This document shows, piece after piece, positions 9,994 to 18,245 of a DNA stretch of 64,000 bases. Numbering within the stretch: the stretch's first letter is position 1; each line of letters starts with the position of its first letter. The translations under genes and the position numbers were made by a program. Source of the stretch: Prochlorococcus sp. AG-402-N08 (GTDB lineage Bacteria; Cyanobacteriota; Cyanobacteriia; PCC-6307; Cyanobiaceae); assembly GCA_003216535.1 (NCBI GenBank), contig QCIS01000001.1, positions 186,001 through 250,000 of the forward strand, written 5' to 3'. The notes below the pieces were generated by a model, which was not told the DNA's origin, did not search any database, and saw nothing but the letters and a program-made list of their open reading frames with translations.

Positions 9994-11004
9994 TTAGTTT
10001 AATTCAAGATCATCATAAATTTCATTATCTGAACCAGCAAATGCAACCCATAATGGGAATTGAAGTATTGGAATTTCAACAGAGGTTTCTGCTGCATCAA
10101 TAATAATAAATGGCAATTCTTCGTTGGCTTCTAATCTGTCAGCTCTTTCGATGACACCTTCAGCCCTTTCAAAAAGAACAATCCCACTATTAGGTCCAAA
10201 GTCATCCCTTGTGAGACCAAGTGAATCTTGAAGAATTCTTCTCCATTCACCTAATCGTTCAGGCTGCGAAGCTAAAATAAGAGTCTGAAACTGATCTCCA
10301 TATAATTCGCCAAGAATAGAAATTAAACCCGCTGATAACAAGGCATTTTTTTGTCGAGATCCTCTACTTTCAAGGGAACCTCTACCGCCCATGTTAAAGA
10401 ACCAATCATTCATAATTTCTATATCTGATGCATCAAGACTCCTTCTTAATTTCCAAGGTTCAGCATAAAAATCAGGTTGTTCTATGAAACTAGAAAAGCA
10501 ACTTTTTATAATCTCTTCATCCGGCTTAAATGTTTCCGAAAGAGCAGGAACATTAATCACATTATTTGTGCTATAGTTTTGCTTTTTCTCATCAAGGGGA
10601 GATGGCTTTACGATTATTGGTTGAGAAACTAATTCAAGTTTCTCTACGTTTTGTGAAAGATTCTGCAAAGCTCCAGTTAAGTACTCTTGAAAGCCTTTTA
10701 CTCTTTTAGCGATATTGTCTGACTGTCCTTTAAAATTTAGCTCAATATCTTTTTCTATTTCATTTTTTTTTGTTTCTAACTCTTTTATTTCTTTAACTAA
10801 AAAGTCTTTTTTTGTAATGAGATCTCTAAAAATTTCATTAGAAATTTCATCAAAGGATATAGTTGATTTGTCTTTTTTTAGTGCAATTTTTTTATTTTGC
10901 GTTGTATTTTTCTTACTAATTAGTTTGGTTTTATCATCTGAAATTGACTTATCTATTATTAATTCCTTTTCAGGATTATTTTCGGAAATTTCTTTATTGG
11001 TCAT
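9994..11004 (-). CDS. DUF3086 domain protein
   Basis: A cyanobacterial protein of unknown function. Residues 1-50 are Lys/Ser-rich and probably disordered; residues about 55-120 form a heptad-like coiled coil ([21 protein letters not shown]); the C-terminal two thirds, from [12 protein letters not shown] onward, matches my recollection of DUF3086, including the [24 protein letters not shown] segment and an [20 protein letters not shown] stretch. No catalytic motif is recognised. Its conserved place next to plsY and the lipid permease genes suggests an envelope or membrane link, but that is inference. Confidence 0.8.
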   Translation of the reverse strand: MTNKEISENNPEKELIIDKSISDDKTKLISKKNTTQNKKIALKKDKSTISFDEISNEIFRDLITKKDFLVKEIKELETKKNEIEKDIELNFKGQSDNIAKRVKGFQEYLTGALQNLSQNVEKLELVSQPIIVKPSPLDEKKQNYSTNNVINVPALSETFKPDEEIIKSCFSSFIEQPDFYAEPWKLRRSLDASDIEIMNDWFFNMGGRGSLESRGSRQKNALLSAGLISILGELYGDQFQTLILASQPERLGEWRRILQDSLGLTRDDFGPNSGIVLFERAEGVIERADRLEANEELPFIIIDAAETSVEIPILQFPLWVAFAGSDNEIYDDLELN

Positions 11005-11039
11005 TTAAATAATTTTGATGATTAGGCAAAGTCTGAATT

Positions 11040-11456
11040 TTAAGAATTTTTAATTTCTAGGGAGTCAACTTTTTTTATGAGCTCATCTTTTAATTGCTTT
11101 GGATTAAATAATATTGGTAATAAATGTGGACTTGACTTTTCTCTAAAATAAAAAATTCCTGGGATTATAGGGAAAAAGAATTTCCATGATATCCAGTTCT
11201 TGAATGGAAAAGTTCTAATCTCCTTCCCTAATTGTAAAACGATAAAATCATCATTTGTTATTTTTATTCTTAAGGTGAATGACTGAAGTAATAAAAAAAA
11301 GCTAAAAGAAGCAAAAACTATTGTTGGCAAAGAACCAATATTCAAAAACAGAAGCATAAAACTTAAAACTATTAGGATGATTGGTAACTGAAATGAGGGA
11401 GATATTATTACTGGGTCCTCTTTTTTTGATTTAGTGTTAAACATAGAATTATCCAA
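11040..11456 (-). CDS. DUF3119 family membrane protein
   Basis: A small cyanobacterial protein with two adjacent hydrophobic segments (about residues 20-60, LPIILIVLSFMLLFLNIG and TIVFASFSFFLLLQSF) followed by a cytosolic-type beta-rich domain (ITNDDFIVLQLGKEIRTFPFKNWISW) with a PH-like look and a charged C-terminal helix. I assign it to DUF3119 from memory. Its start overlaps the end of the MlaE-type permease gene by 8 nt, so the two are translationally coupled and may act together in lipid transport. No experimental function is known to me. Confidence 0.75.
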   Translation of the reverse strand: MDNSMFNTKSKKEDPVIISPSFQLPIILIVLSFMLLFLNIGSLPTIVFASFSFFLLLQSFTLRIKITNDDFIVLQLGKEIRTFPFKNWISWKFFFPIIPGIFYFREKSSPHLLPILFNPKQLKDELIKKVDSLEIKNS

Positions 11457-12204
11457 ATAAAATTTGTGTTAGTAATACATCCATTAAAGATACAGTAACG
11501 AGAGTCATAACAACTGCGCCTGTTGTACTTGTTCCAACTTCTTTTGGACCACCTTTAGTTGTGAGTCCATATCCACAAGCAATGATTGAAATAAGTAATC
11601 CAAACACTACAGATTTTATTAACATTGAAGTTAAGTCTGTGCTGGTTAAACTCACATTACCTGATCTTACAGATGTCCAAAAAACTATTGGAGGAACTTT
11701 ATAAAAAATTGTGCTCCAAATTTGTCCACTCCATAAAGCTACAGATAAAAACAAAAGACACTGTATTGGAGACATTATCACCATCGATAGTAACCTTGGG
11801 ACTACCAAATATTGGACTGGTTCGGTCCTTAACATGGTTATTGCTTCAATTTGTTCTGTAACTTTCATAGTGCCCAGTTGGGCGGCATAGGCAGTAGCAA
11901 CCTTTCCAGTCATTAAAGTGGCAGTTAGAAGAGGAGCCATTTCTCTCGCCATGCCTACTGCTAATAAACCTCCAATTTCGCTTGAAACTCCCATACTTGT
12001 AAGTTGTGATGCAACTTGAATATTAAAAACTGTACCTGCGGCAATTCCTGTTATTAATACAATAAGCAAACTTCCAGGACCTGACTCCATAAGTTGGTCA
12101 AAAAGATCATTTTTGGAAATTTTACCTCTAAAGATAAAATTAATAGCTTGCCCACCAATGATTAAGCTGCCTAGAAGTCTTTTAAAAAAATTAGGGTAAT
12201 ACAT
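11449..12204 (-). CDS. MlaE/TGD1-type ABC lipid transporter permease
   Basis: This is the permease subunit of an MCE-type ABC transporter (Pfam MlaE), the family of E. coli MlaE and plant TGD1 that moves lipids between membranes. Family traits seen are five to six membrane segments, the long conserved stretch GGLLAVGMAREMAPLLTATLMTGKVATAYAAQLGTMKVTEQIEAI, and RTEPVQYLVVPRLLS. Length 251 aa is typical. The ATPase and the MCE substrate-binding subunit are not in this window. It overlaps the downstream DUF3119 gene, which may be an accessory part. Confidence 0.9.
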   Translation of the reverse strand: MYYPNFFKRLLGSLIIGGQAINFIFRGKISKNDLFDQLMESGPGSLLIVLITGIAAGTVFNIQVASQLTSMGVSSEIGGLLAVGMAREMAPLLTATLMTGKVATAYAAQLGTMKVTEQIEAITMLRTEPVQYLVVPRLLSMVIMSPIQCLLFLSVALWSGQIWSTIFYKVPPIVFWTSVRSGNVSLTSTDLTSMLIKSVVFGLLISIIACGYGLTTKGGPKEVGTSTTGAVVMTLVTVSLMDVLLTQILFG

Positions 12205-12213
12205 ATCTTTATA

Positions 12214-13611
12214 TTAGTTTGTAATTAATTTTCGTTCCCATTTTCTCATGATTAAAAGACCAATTATTACCAATATTGAGGGTATAAATCCAATACATAA
12301 TCTAATAGTTAATTGGGCTGGGTAGCACTGTTCCATAATATTAAGACCATCTTTATCAACAAAGCATGCCTGATAGCCAGATAAATACAACAAAAATCCT
12401 AATAATTGAACACTAAACGCGATACCAATCTTCTGAATAAGTACCATCCAAGCAGTATATAATCCTGCTGGTTTCTCTGGATCTTCGTCTATTGCATCAG
12501 GAAGTAGCGACCAAGGGATGAGGAAAGCGGTTGAAGCTCCAATGCCAATAAGACAGATTATGAAAATTAAAAGAATGAATAAAATTATATTTCCTGAATT
12601 TATAAATAAATTATTCCCAACTCCTGAAACTATAGATAAAGAAGGTAAAAATAATGTTGCCGTGCATGAAAGAATCCATATCATCGCGCCATAGTTTAAA
12701 GCTGAAATCCTATTCAATTTATTCGATACTCTGGTCCATATTTGTAAACCCAATAAAGCGCTAATTTGGAAAGGTATCGGGATCCACTTCGCAATATAAG
12801 TTGGTACATTCAATACATCTTCTACATAGATTAACGCTACAGTTTGCATCAATTGCAAGGCGCACCAGAGAAGAATATAAAGCGTAATAACTTTTAGAAA
12901 TTTTTTATTTCTGAAGATCCTCTTTAATTGTAAGGTTATTATTTCTACCTTACCTGAAGGCCTTCTTGCTTTTTTTGCAAATGGAGCCAATCCCCAACAA
13001 GAAATTAGTGTTGCAGCAACTGCAATACATCCACTTATTTTACCCATTAAAAAATATTCATTATTTGCTGATCCTTCAGAACCCAACACAACTCCAGCAA
13101 TTATTAAACCAGTGAGTCCTGCAATTATTGAGCCAGTAAATCTAGATGCGTTTAGGCTTGTTCTTATTGCTGTTTTGTCAGAAATTTCTGTTGATAGAGC
13201 TGCAAAAGGAAGATTAATACTTGTATAAGCAGTCATTACGACTATAGAAATTATGGCATAGTAAATGGTCTTGGTTAGCACTGAACCTGGTGGTGTCCAC
13301 CATATTGCAGCTAAAGAAAAACCAAGAGGAACAGATGCCGCTACCATCCAAGGTATCCTTGGCCCCCATCTTGATTTAGTACGATCACTTAACCATCCAA
13401 TTAACGGATCATTTATTGCATCCCATATCTTTATTAGCATCAATAAAGAACCTGCAATTAACACTGGTAAACCAGCCGAAATAAAAAATTTGAACAGAAA
13501 AAAACCAAATTGTGTAGCGACTAAACCTGTTCCTGCATCTCCAAGCCCGTAAGAAAACATTAACCTTTTTGTTGATCTATTAATATTTTTTTTTGAGTGT
13601 GAATTTTCCAA
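12214..13611 (-). CDS. GPH-family (MelB-like) sugar:cation symporter
   Basis: A 12-helix major facilitator of the glycoside-pentoside-hexuronide:cation symporter family. Seen in the sequence: the N-terminal SYGLGDAGTGL segment, the conserved WDAINDPLIGWLSDRTKSRWGPRIPWM loop between helices 2 and 3, and a second half beginning near residue 230 after a Lys/Arg-rich loop. Length 465 aa matches MelB-type carriers. The substrate cannot be told from sequence; a sugar or glycoside is expected. It ends 10 nt before the start of the MlaE-like permease gene and lies beyond tRNA-Gly from glgX. Confidence 0.88.
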   Translation of the reverse strand: MENSHSKKNINRSTKRLMFSYGLGDAGTGLVATQFGFFLFKFFISAGLPVLIAGSLLMLIKIWDAINDPLIGWLSDRTKSRWGPRIPWMVAASVPLGFSLAAIWWTPPGSVLTKTIYYAIISIVVMTAYTSINLPFAALSTEISDKTAIRTSLNASRFTGSIIAGLTGLIIAGVVLGSEGSANNEYFLMGKISGCIAVAATLISCWGLAPFAKKARRPSGKVEIITLQLKRIFRNKKFLKVITLYILLWCALQLMQTVALIYVEDVLNVPTYIAKWIPIPFQISALLGLQIWTRVSNKLNRISALNYGAMIWILSCTATLFLPSLSIVSGVGNNLFINSGNIILFILLIFIICLIGIGASTAFLIPWSLLPDAIDEDPEKPAGLYTAWMVLIQKIGIAFSVQLLGFLLYLSGYQACFVDKDGLNIMEQCYPAQLTIRLCIGFIPSILVIIGLLIMRKWERKLITN

Positions 13612-13672
13612 TCTTTTTACTTTGTTGATTGTTTGATAATGTATTATTGCAATGGTAATTCTATTACTTAAT

Positions 13673-13743
13673 GCGGGCGTGGTTTAGTGGTAAAACCTCA
13701 GCCTTCCAAGCTGAAGATGCGGGTTCGATTCCCGCCGCCCGCT
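13673..13743 (+). tRNA. tRNA-Gly (anticodon TCC)
   Basis: A 71-nt cloverleaf. The acceptor stem GCGGGCG pairs with CGCCCGC, followed by discriminator T. The anticodon stem-loop CAGCC TTCCAAG.. gives anticodon TCC, and the T arm is GCGGG TTCGATT CCCGC. CCA is not encoded. It faces glgX on the opposite strand, whose stop codon begins 2 nt after the tRNA end. Confidence 0.97.
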
Positions 13744-13744
13744 T

Positions 13745-15778
13745 TTAGAGTAAATTATTTTTTGTTCCAAGTACTTCTTCTGAAATCATTAATAAAGAAC
13801 TTCTACTTTTTATTGAAACAGATTTTTCATTAAAAGTTAAGGGCGCGAAAATCTCAGATATACTAGTATCAATTACTTTTAACCAATTATTTTTACATTT
13901 TGGCAAGGGGAAATCGATATTTTTTGAATATGCATTTAAACCTATCCAGACCAGAGGGTTATTTTTGCCTTTGTTTATGCTGAAGGTAACGGTGTGAGAC
14001 CAACTACTCCAATCGGGATTATCTAGCTTTGTTCCATGCCAATGATATATTGGAATATTTTCATGTTTTTGATTGTTCAGTAATAATGATGGATTAAAAA
14101 TGTCTATAAGTTTTTTTCGAATTTTTATAACGTATTTAAAGTATTCTAATAATTCCAAATCTTGTTGAGCATGCTCCCAATTCATCCAACCTAATAAATT
14201 ATTTTGGCACCAAGAATTATTATTCCCTCCTTGAGACCTTCCTATTTCATCACCCATAAGTATCATTGGAACACCCTTAGAGATAAATAAACTAAGAATA
14301 AGATTTTTTTGTTGTCTTTTTCTTAAATCATTGATTAATAAGTTTGTAGTTGGACCCTCTATCCCATGATTCCAAGAATTGTTATGGTTATCACCATCTC
14401 TATTTTGTTCTCTATTGGCAAAATTATGTTTTCTATTGAATGTTACTAAATCTTTTAGAGTGAATCCATCATGTGAAGTAATAAAATTTATTGTTTTTGG
14501 GAAAATATTTTCTTCTTTATAAATGGATGGTGTCCCTTTTAATTTATCACTCATATTCCAAGCTGTATCTTTATCTCCCTTCCAAAATCTCCGCAAGTCA
14601 TCTCTAAAATGACCATTCCAAGTGAAAGTATTCTTAGATGGGAAATCACCTAATTTATATAAACCGCCACAATCCCATGGTTCACTTATGAACTTGATAT
14701 CAATAAGTTCTGGTTCACATTCTATATCTTCAAAAATTGGCGGATTATCCAGCGGTGAAAGATTTTCTCCTCTTGATAGGGCAATTCCTAAATCAAATCT
14801 AAAACCATCAACTCCTAATTCACTCGCCCAACATTTTAATGATTCAATTATTAGTTTCCTAACTAATCCTCTGTTTGCTGCAATAGTATTACCACATCCG
14901 GAGACGTCCTGATAATTTTTATCTTTTCCAATAAAGTAATAAAGATTTTCATCTATACCTTTCCAAGATATTGCAGGCCCTTTTGAATCACCTTCAGACG
15001 TGTGATTGTACACAACATCTAAGATGACTTCTATGTCTGCTTTGTGACATTCCTCCACAAATCTTCTAAATTCCTCTCTATTCTTTTTAGCGGATTCATT
15101 CGAAAGATATTCAAAATGCGGAGTAAACCAATTGATTGGACTGTAACCCCAAAAATTTTTTAGACCATTTGGGGCATCAGTAGGATCAAAACAAAAAATT
15201 GGAAGTAATTCAATTGATGTAATACCAAGTTCTTTGAGATACGGAATTTTATTTAAAAATTTAATAAAGCAACTTTCATCTTTGTCAGTTGATTCAGTGA
15301 AAGCTTTGATATGGAGTTCATAAATAATTGTTTCTTCCCAAGAATGTTTCGGTCTTGGATAATCCTTAAAATTAAATAATTTTCTATCGCAAACAACGCT
15401 TTTAAGACAAGAATTAGTATTTTCTTGCGTTTTTAATGCATTTTCTCTTTTATAACTTCCCCATCCGGTAATACCCCTTGAACATGGATCAAGTAATACT
15501 TTTTTTTCATAGTTATTATTAATTTCATTATTTTTTTGTTTTACTCTAAAAGCATAAATACAACCTTCATCTAGATTTTTTATTTCCGCATGCCAGTAAG
15601 GACCTTTATTATGAGTCTGATCTAGTTTGAATATACTTTTTGGGGAAATAGAGTCCTCTTTCTCAAACAATAAGATTTCTACATATTCTGCATTTGTGGC
15701 TATTAGGGAAAAATTAACCCCTTGTGAAGTTAGAGAACTCCCTAAAGGAAATGGTTTACCTTTATTGAGATTAATCAC
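13745..15778 (-). CDS. glgX: Glycogen debranching enzyme GlgX (GH13 isoamylase type)
   Basis: GlgX hydrolyses alpha-1,6 branch linkages of glycogen after phosphorylase action. An N-terminal CBM48-like domain (residues 1-110, LGSSLTSQGVNFSLIATNAE) precedes a GH13 barrel. Conserved regions include DVVYNHTSEG, GFRFDLG with the nucleophile Asp near residue 325, ISEPWDCGG with the acid/base Glu, and FITSHDGFTLKDLV with the third acidic residue. Length 677 aa is within the GlgX range. It is a single gene facing tRNA-Gly, and the AT-rich gap upstream (15779 onward) presumably holds its promoter. Confidence 0.95.
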   Translation of the reverse strand: MINLNKGKPFPLGSSLTSQGVNFSLIATNAEYVEILLFEKEDSISPKSIFKLDQTHNKGPYWHAEIKNLDEGCIYAFRVKQKNNEINNNYEKKVLLDPCSRGITGWGSYKRENALKTQENTNSCLKSVVCDRKLFNFKDYPRPKHSWEETIIYELHIKAFTESTDKDESCFIKFLNKIPYLKELGITSIELLPIFCFDPTDAPNGLKNFWGYSPINWFTPHFEYLSNESAKKNREEFRRFVEECHKADIEVILDVVYNHTSEGDSKGPAISWKGIDENLYYFIGKDKNYQDVSGCGNTIAANRGLVRKLIIESLKCWASELGVDGFRFDLGIALSRGENLSPLDNPPIFEDIECEPELIDIKFISEPWDCGGLYKLGDFPSKNTFTWNGHFRDDLRRFWKGDKDTAWNMSDKLKGTPSIYKEENIFPKTINFITSHDGFTLKDLVTFNRKHNFANREQNRDGDNHNNSWNHGIEGPTTNLLINDLRKRQQKNLILSLFISKGVPMILMGDEIGRSQGGNNNSWCQNNLLGWMNWEHAQQDLELLEYFKYVIKIRKKLIDIFNPSLLLNNQKHENIPIYHWHGTKLDNPDWSSWSHTVTFSINKGKNNPLVWIGLNAYSKNIDFPLPKCKNNWLKVIDTSISEIFAPLTFNEKSVSIKSRSSLLMISEEVLGTKNNLL

Positions 15779-16192
15779 TTTCTCTTTATCATTGATTAAT
15801 TAAATATTGAGATAATTTATTTAAATTACTGATATTTAAATATTAGATGCAAAATTAAAAAAAAAACTTAAATTTCAGGCTTCACTAATCAACTTTATTA
15901 GATCTTGGAGAGTATTAATTTTCTAATTTGTTATAATTTATTCATCTTCTGCTCAGTGCATAAAACGATTTAGAGAGAAAGTTTAATAATGAAAAAACCA
16001 GATTTTTCTTGATTTCAAAATACAAATTATGCTTTTTCATGTGATGAGAAGGAAATATATCTGAAAATTAATAAAACATAATAAATATCTCAAATTCTTA
16101 AATTCATCCCCATTTGATATTTTTTACCTTTGCTAAATTTAGTTAGATTTTTTAAGACTAAATCTAGTGCCACCAATGCTTTTAGCTGTTTT
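15779..16192. other. Gene-poor AT-rich intergenic stretch
   Basis: About 410 nt between the glgX start and the small ORF near HU. I find no ORF of more than 32 codons with coding character and no tRNA-like fold. A short dyad, TAGATTT (16144-16150) with AAATCTA (16160-16166) around a 9-nt loop, lies near the right end but has no T-run that would make it a clear terminator. The region must contain the glgX promoter; a small RNA cannot be excluded. Confidence 0.5.
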
Positions 16193-16330
16193 TTAAATGA
16201 ATAGGCTATTTTTTATAAAAGAAAAAAGTGCAGCTATAAAAATAGATAATGCTGCTAAAAATGTCCCTAAGATTTGTATAAAGCTTTGCGCCGCCGGCAT
16301 TTTCGGTTGCCGTATTTGTATTTGCTCCAT
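16193..16330 (-). CDS. Possible small single-span membrane protein (45 aa)
   Basis: The C-terminal half of the 93-aa minus-strand ORF looks like a real small gene: from the ATG at 16330 it encodes a short polar head (MEQIQIRQPKMPAAQ) and one strong hydrophobic segment (FIQILGTFLAALSIFIAALFSFI) ending NSLFI. The upstream part of the track ORF is Arg/Lys-rich and runs into HU, so I reject it. A second ATG at 16300 would give 35 aa. There is no clear ribosome binding site. It is divergent from HU with 74 nt between starts. I do not recognise it as a known photosystem or Ndh small subunit. Confidence 0.35.
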   Translation of the reverse strand: MEQIQIRQPKMPAAQSFIQILGTFLAALSIFIAALFSFIKNSLFI

Positions 16331-16404
16331 ATGATATGGAAGTTCGAGGTTTAAAACTCGATTTAAATCTTTTTTTTTAAACCTTTGCTTTAATTTAAAT
16401 TTCA

Positions 16405-16680
16405 ATGAACAAAGCTGATTTAGTAAACCTGGTGTCCGCTGCAACAGGGGAAACAAAAACTGTTGTCTCTTCAATAGTTGATACGACTATTGAAACTATT
16501 GTTGATTCAGTAGTGGAAGGCAAAAAAGTCTCTTTATTAGGATTTGGTTCTTTCGAGCCAAGAGATCGTTCTGCAAGACAGGGATTAAACCCTAAGACAG
16601 GCGAAAAAATAGCAATACCTGCTAAAAGAGTTCCAACATTCTCTGCAGGTAAACTTTTTAAGGATAGAGTTCAAGGGTAA
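16405..16680 (+). CDS. hup: Nucleoid protein HU
   Basis: A 91-residue HU/IHF-type histone-like protein that binds and bends DNA as a dimer. Family features are the N-terminal MNKADLVNLVSAATG helix pair, GFGSFEPRDRSARQGLNPKTGEKIAIPA with the DNA-contacting arm (RQGLNPKTGE), and the ending FSAGKLFKDRV. It is a monocistronic gene: a good rho-independent terminator follows at 16713-16740. The name himA is also used for this gene in cyanobacterial annotations. Confidence 0.96.
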   Translation: MNKADLVNLVSAATGETKTVVSSIVDTTIETIVDSVVEGKKVSLLGFGSFEPRDRSARQGLNPKTGEKIAIPAKRVPTFSAGKLFKDRVQG

Positions 16681-16712
16681 TCTTTTTAATCTATTTCTTC
16701 CCTTAATAAATA

Positions 16713-16740
16713 GGTGCTCTTTTAGGGCATCTTTTTTTTT
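16713..16740 (+). terminator. Rho-independent terminator of the HU gene
   Basis: A 7-bp stem GGTGCTC / GGGCATC (two G-U pairs in RNA) with loop TTTTA is followed directly by nine or more T residues. It lies 32 nt after the HU stop codon. Confidence 0.85.
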
Positions 16741-16817
16741 AATCGCAATAAAATGCAATTAGCTCAATGGCCAAAACTCTTACAGAGGTATCCAACATTT
16801 TGAAATCTTAAGAAGTA

Positions 16818-17129
16818 ATGAAATTTTTTACTATTTTATTCTTAAAATTTTTATTGTTATCAAATTTTCTTATGGCAGAAACAATTCCAACAAAGTCTAA
16901 GATTTTAAAACAATCTAGTGATTGTTTTAAAGATTCTCGAACCCAAGTATGTAAAAAATTAGTTTCTGAAATAGAAAAACTTCAATTATTAGTATTTGAC
17001 CAAAATAGATTCAAATGTCAATCTAGTTTATTGGGGTTGCAATCGGAAATTATTGAAGCTTATTTTTTTAAAAATTACTCAAAGGATAGTATTTCATTAA
17101 TGACCCCTTATGTGAATAAAAATTGTTAA
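16818..17129 (+). CDS. Small secreted Cys-containing protein, unknown function
   Basis: A 103-residue protein I do not recognise. The N terminus MKFFTILFLKFLLLSNFLMAE is a convincing signal peptide (Lys then a hydrophobic run, likely cleaved after LMA). The mature part of about 83 residues is Lys-rich and has four Cys (SSDCFK, TQVCKK, FKCQSS and the C-terminal NKNC), which could form two disulfides outside the cytoplasm. The ATG start at 16818 follows AAGAAG. It heads a run of very small genes of similar orientation and base composition between HU and hli. Confidence 0.6.
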   Translation: MKFFTILFLKFLLLSNFLMAETIPTKSKILKQSSDCFKDSRTQVCKKLVSEIEKLQLLVFDQNRFKCQSSLLGLQSEIIEAYFFKNYSKDSISLMTPYVNKNC

Positions 17130-17183
17130 TTATTAAAATAATTTATTTTTTTGGAATATTATAAATTTGTTATTTAATTTGTA

Positions 17184-17429
17184 ATGGTAAAAGGTTTCTC
17201 TGATAATAAAGTTAAAAATGATGCTGAAATAAAAGAATCAAAAAAAGAAAAAAAAGGCTTAGCTGGTTTTCTTAAAGGCAAGAAATTTACTTACACTTTG
17301 CCAGGTAAAAAACAAATAAATATTTTTGGATCAATAGTAATAGTCTTAAATATGATTTTAGTATTGTTAGTCATCCTGTATTTAAAGAATCAAGAATTCC
17401 ATGACTTCGTTTTTAATGTTGGTCGCTAG
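17184..17429 (+). CDS. Small single-span membrane protein, unknown function
   Basis: An 81-residue protein not recognised. Residues 1-45 are very rich in Lys and charged (NDAEIKESKKEKKGLAGFLKGKK), then one transmembrane segment (GSIVIVLNMILVLLVILYL, about residues 49-68) is followed by a short tail ending FNVGR. The positive head suggests the N terminus stays in the cytoplasm. It lies 54 nt after the preceding small secreted-protein gene and 58 nt before the next one, so a shared transcript is possible. Confidence 0.6.
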   Translation: MVKGFSDNKVKNDAEIKESKKEKKGLAGFLKGKKFTYTLPGKKQINIFGSIVIVLNMILVLLVILYLKNQEFHDFVFNVGR

Positions 17430-17487
17430 CTATATTTTTAGGTCTAAAAATTTTATTAGATGATATATTTAAATTTTAGAACATTTT

Positions 17488-17745
17488 ATGAAGATAGTTA
17501 ATTTAGTTTCTCAAGTATTTTTTTTGTTGATAACTGTTCTATTTTTGATGTATTTTTTAACAGCTTATGACTCTGCTTTTGAGGCAGACCAGTATTGTCA
17601 CTCAGATTTATCAAGCTACGATAACTTATCTGGTAATTATGGTTGTGATCATGATATTGAAACACATCAGTGGATACTTTACGAGTCCAATGAAAGTAAA
17701 GAACCAGCAAAAATTATTAAGAAATTTAGATACAAGTTTTTATAA
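17488..17745 (+). CDS. Small anchored or secreted protein, unknown function
   Basis: An 85-residue protein with a hydrophobic N terminus (IVNLVSQVFFLLITVLFLMYFLTAY) that serves as a signal anchor or signal peptide, followed by an acidic Tyr/Asp/His-rich region with two Cys (DQYCHSD, YGCDHD) and a basic end. Not recognised. Other track ORFs in this stretch (17498-17710 minus, 17567-17818 plus) are shadows lacking these features. Its 3' end overlaps the next, convergent gene by 6 nt. Confidence 0.55.
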   Translation: MKIVNLVSQVFFLLITVLFLMYFLTAYDSAFEADQYCHSDLSSYDNLSGNYGCDHDIETHQWILYESNESKEPAKIIKKFRYKFL

Positions 17746-17952
17746 ATCAATTTTCTTATATAAAAACTTTGCACATATAAAGGAAATCATCGCCGTAACA
17801 ATGAAAGTAAGATATTGATATATGCTTCCTTCTAAATAAATTTTATTTTTGTATAGAGGATAATCGATAAAAGAACCTAAAGTGCCCCAAATTATTACCC
17901 ATACAGATATGTATAAGAATACTTTTATTGGATTAGATTTTTTTGCTTCCAT
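17740..17952 (-). CDS. Small two-span membrane protein, unknown function
   Basis: A 70-residue protein with two hydrophobic segments (VFLYISVWVIIWGTLGSFI, residues about 11-29, and YLTFIVTAMISFICAKFLY, about 47-65) joined by a short loop with two Tyr and three Lys. The start MEAKKSNP lies 2 nt after the stop of hli, so it is very likely co-transcribed with hli. I do not recognise the family; a role near the photosynthetic membrane would be a guess based on that neighbour. Confidence 0.65.
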   Translation of the reverse strand: MEAKKSNPIKVFLYISVWVIIWGTLGSFIDYPLYKNKIYLEGSIYQYLTFIVTAMISFICAKFLYKKIDL

Positions 17953-17954
17953 TT

Positions 17955-18200
17955 TTAATTAATACCAAAAATTGAAGAAGTCACGGGTCTACCGCTAAAA
18001 ACTAACTCGGTTAATATGAGCATTATGAAACCGATCATTGCGGCTCTTCCATTTACAAGCTCAGCACTGCTATTAAATCCAAAGACATTTTTTACTTCAT
18101 CCCCCTGATTGTCTACCCATTTTGAGTATTCATTATCAGTTGATGATATCTTGGAAAGATCATCATTTTGATTTCCCAATCGAGAGGCGTCTTCTTGCAT
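17955..18200 (-). CDS. hli: High-light-inducible (Hli/Scp) chlorophyll-binding protein
   Basis: Hli proteins are single-helix relatives of plant LHC proteins in the thylakoid membrane that bind chlorophyll and carotenoid and protect against excess light. The chlorophyll-binding helix is clear: ELVNGRAAMIGFIMLILTELVFSGRPV, near residues 46-72, with the E-x-x-N/G-R-A-A-M-I-G-F core. An acidic, polar head of about 38 residues precedes it, making this the longer (81 aa) type. It is followed at 2 nt by a small two-span membrane protein gene. Multiple hli copies are usual in Prochlorococcus. Confidence 0.92.
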   Translation of the reverse strand: MQEDASRLGNQNDDLSKISSTDNEYSKWVDNQGDEVKNVFGFNSSAELVNGRAAMIGFIMLILTELVFSGRPVTSSIFGIN

Positions 18201-18245
18201 AGAGCATTTATGATTTATATTAATAACTTTAAGACTAATTTATTA

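Noticed and set aside
15942-16040. 32-aa minus-strand ORF (MKKHNLYFEIKKNL...)
   Set aside because: Short, AT-driven composition, no ribosome site and no partner; could arise by chance in this AT-rich gap.
16331-16474. Upstream part of the 93-aa minus ORF across the HU start
   Set aside because: Overlaps the HU gene and is a low-complexity Lys/Arg/Leu stretch; only the 3' part looks coding.
16753-16803. 16-codon ORF upstream of the secreted small protein
   Set aside because: Too short to judge and without a ribosome site; more likely leader sequence.
17567-17818. 83-aa plus ORF overlapping the small protein at 17488
   Set aside because: Different frame over a better candidate with a signal-like N terminus; crosses into the convergent gene.
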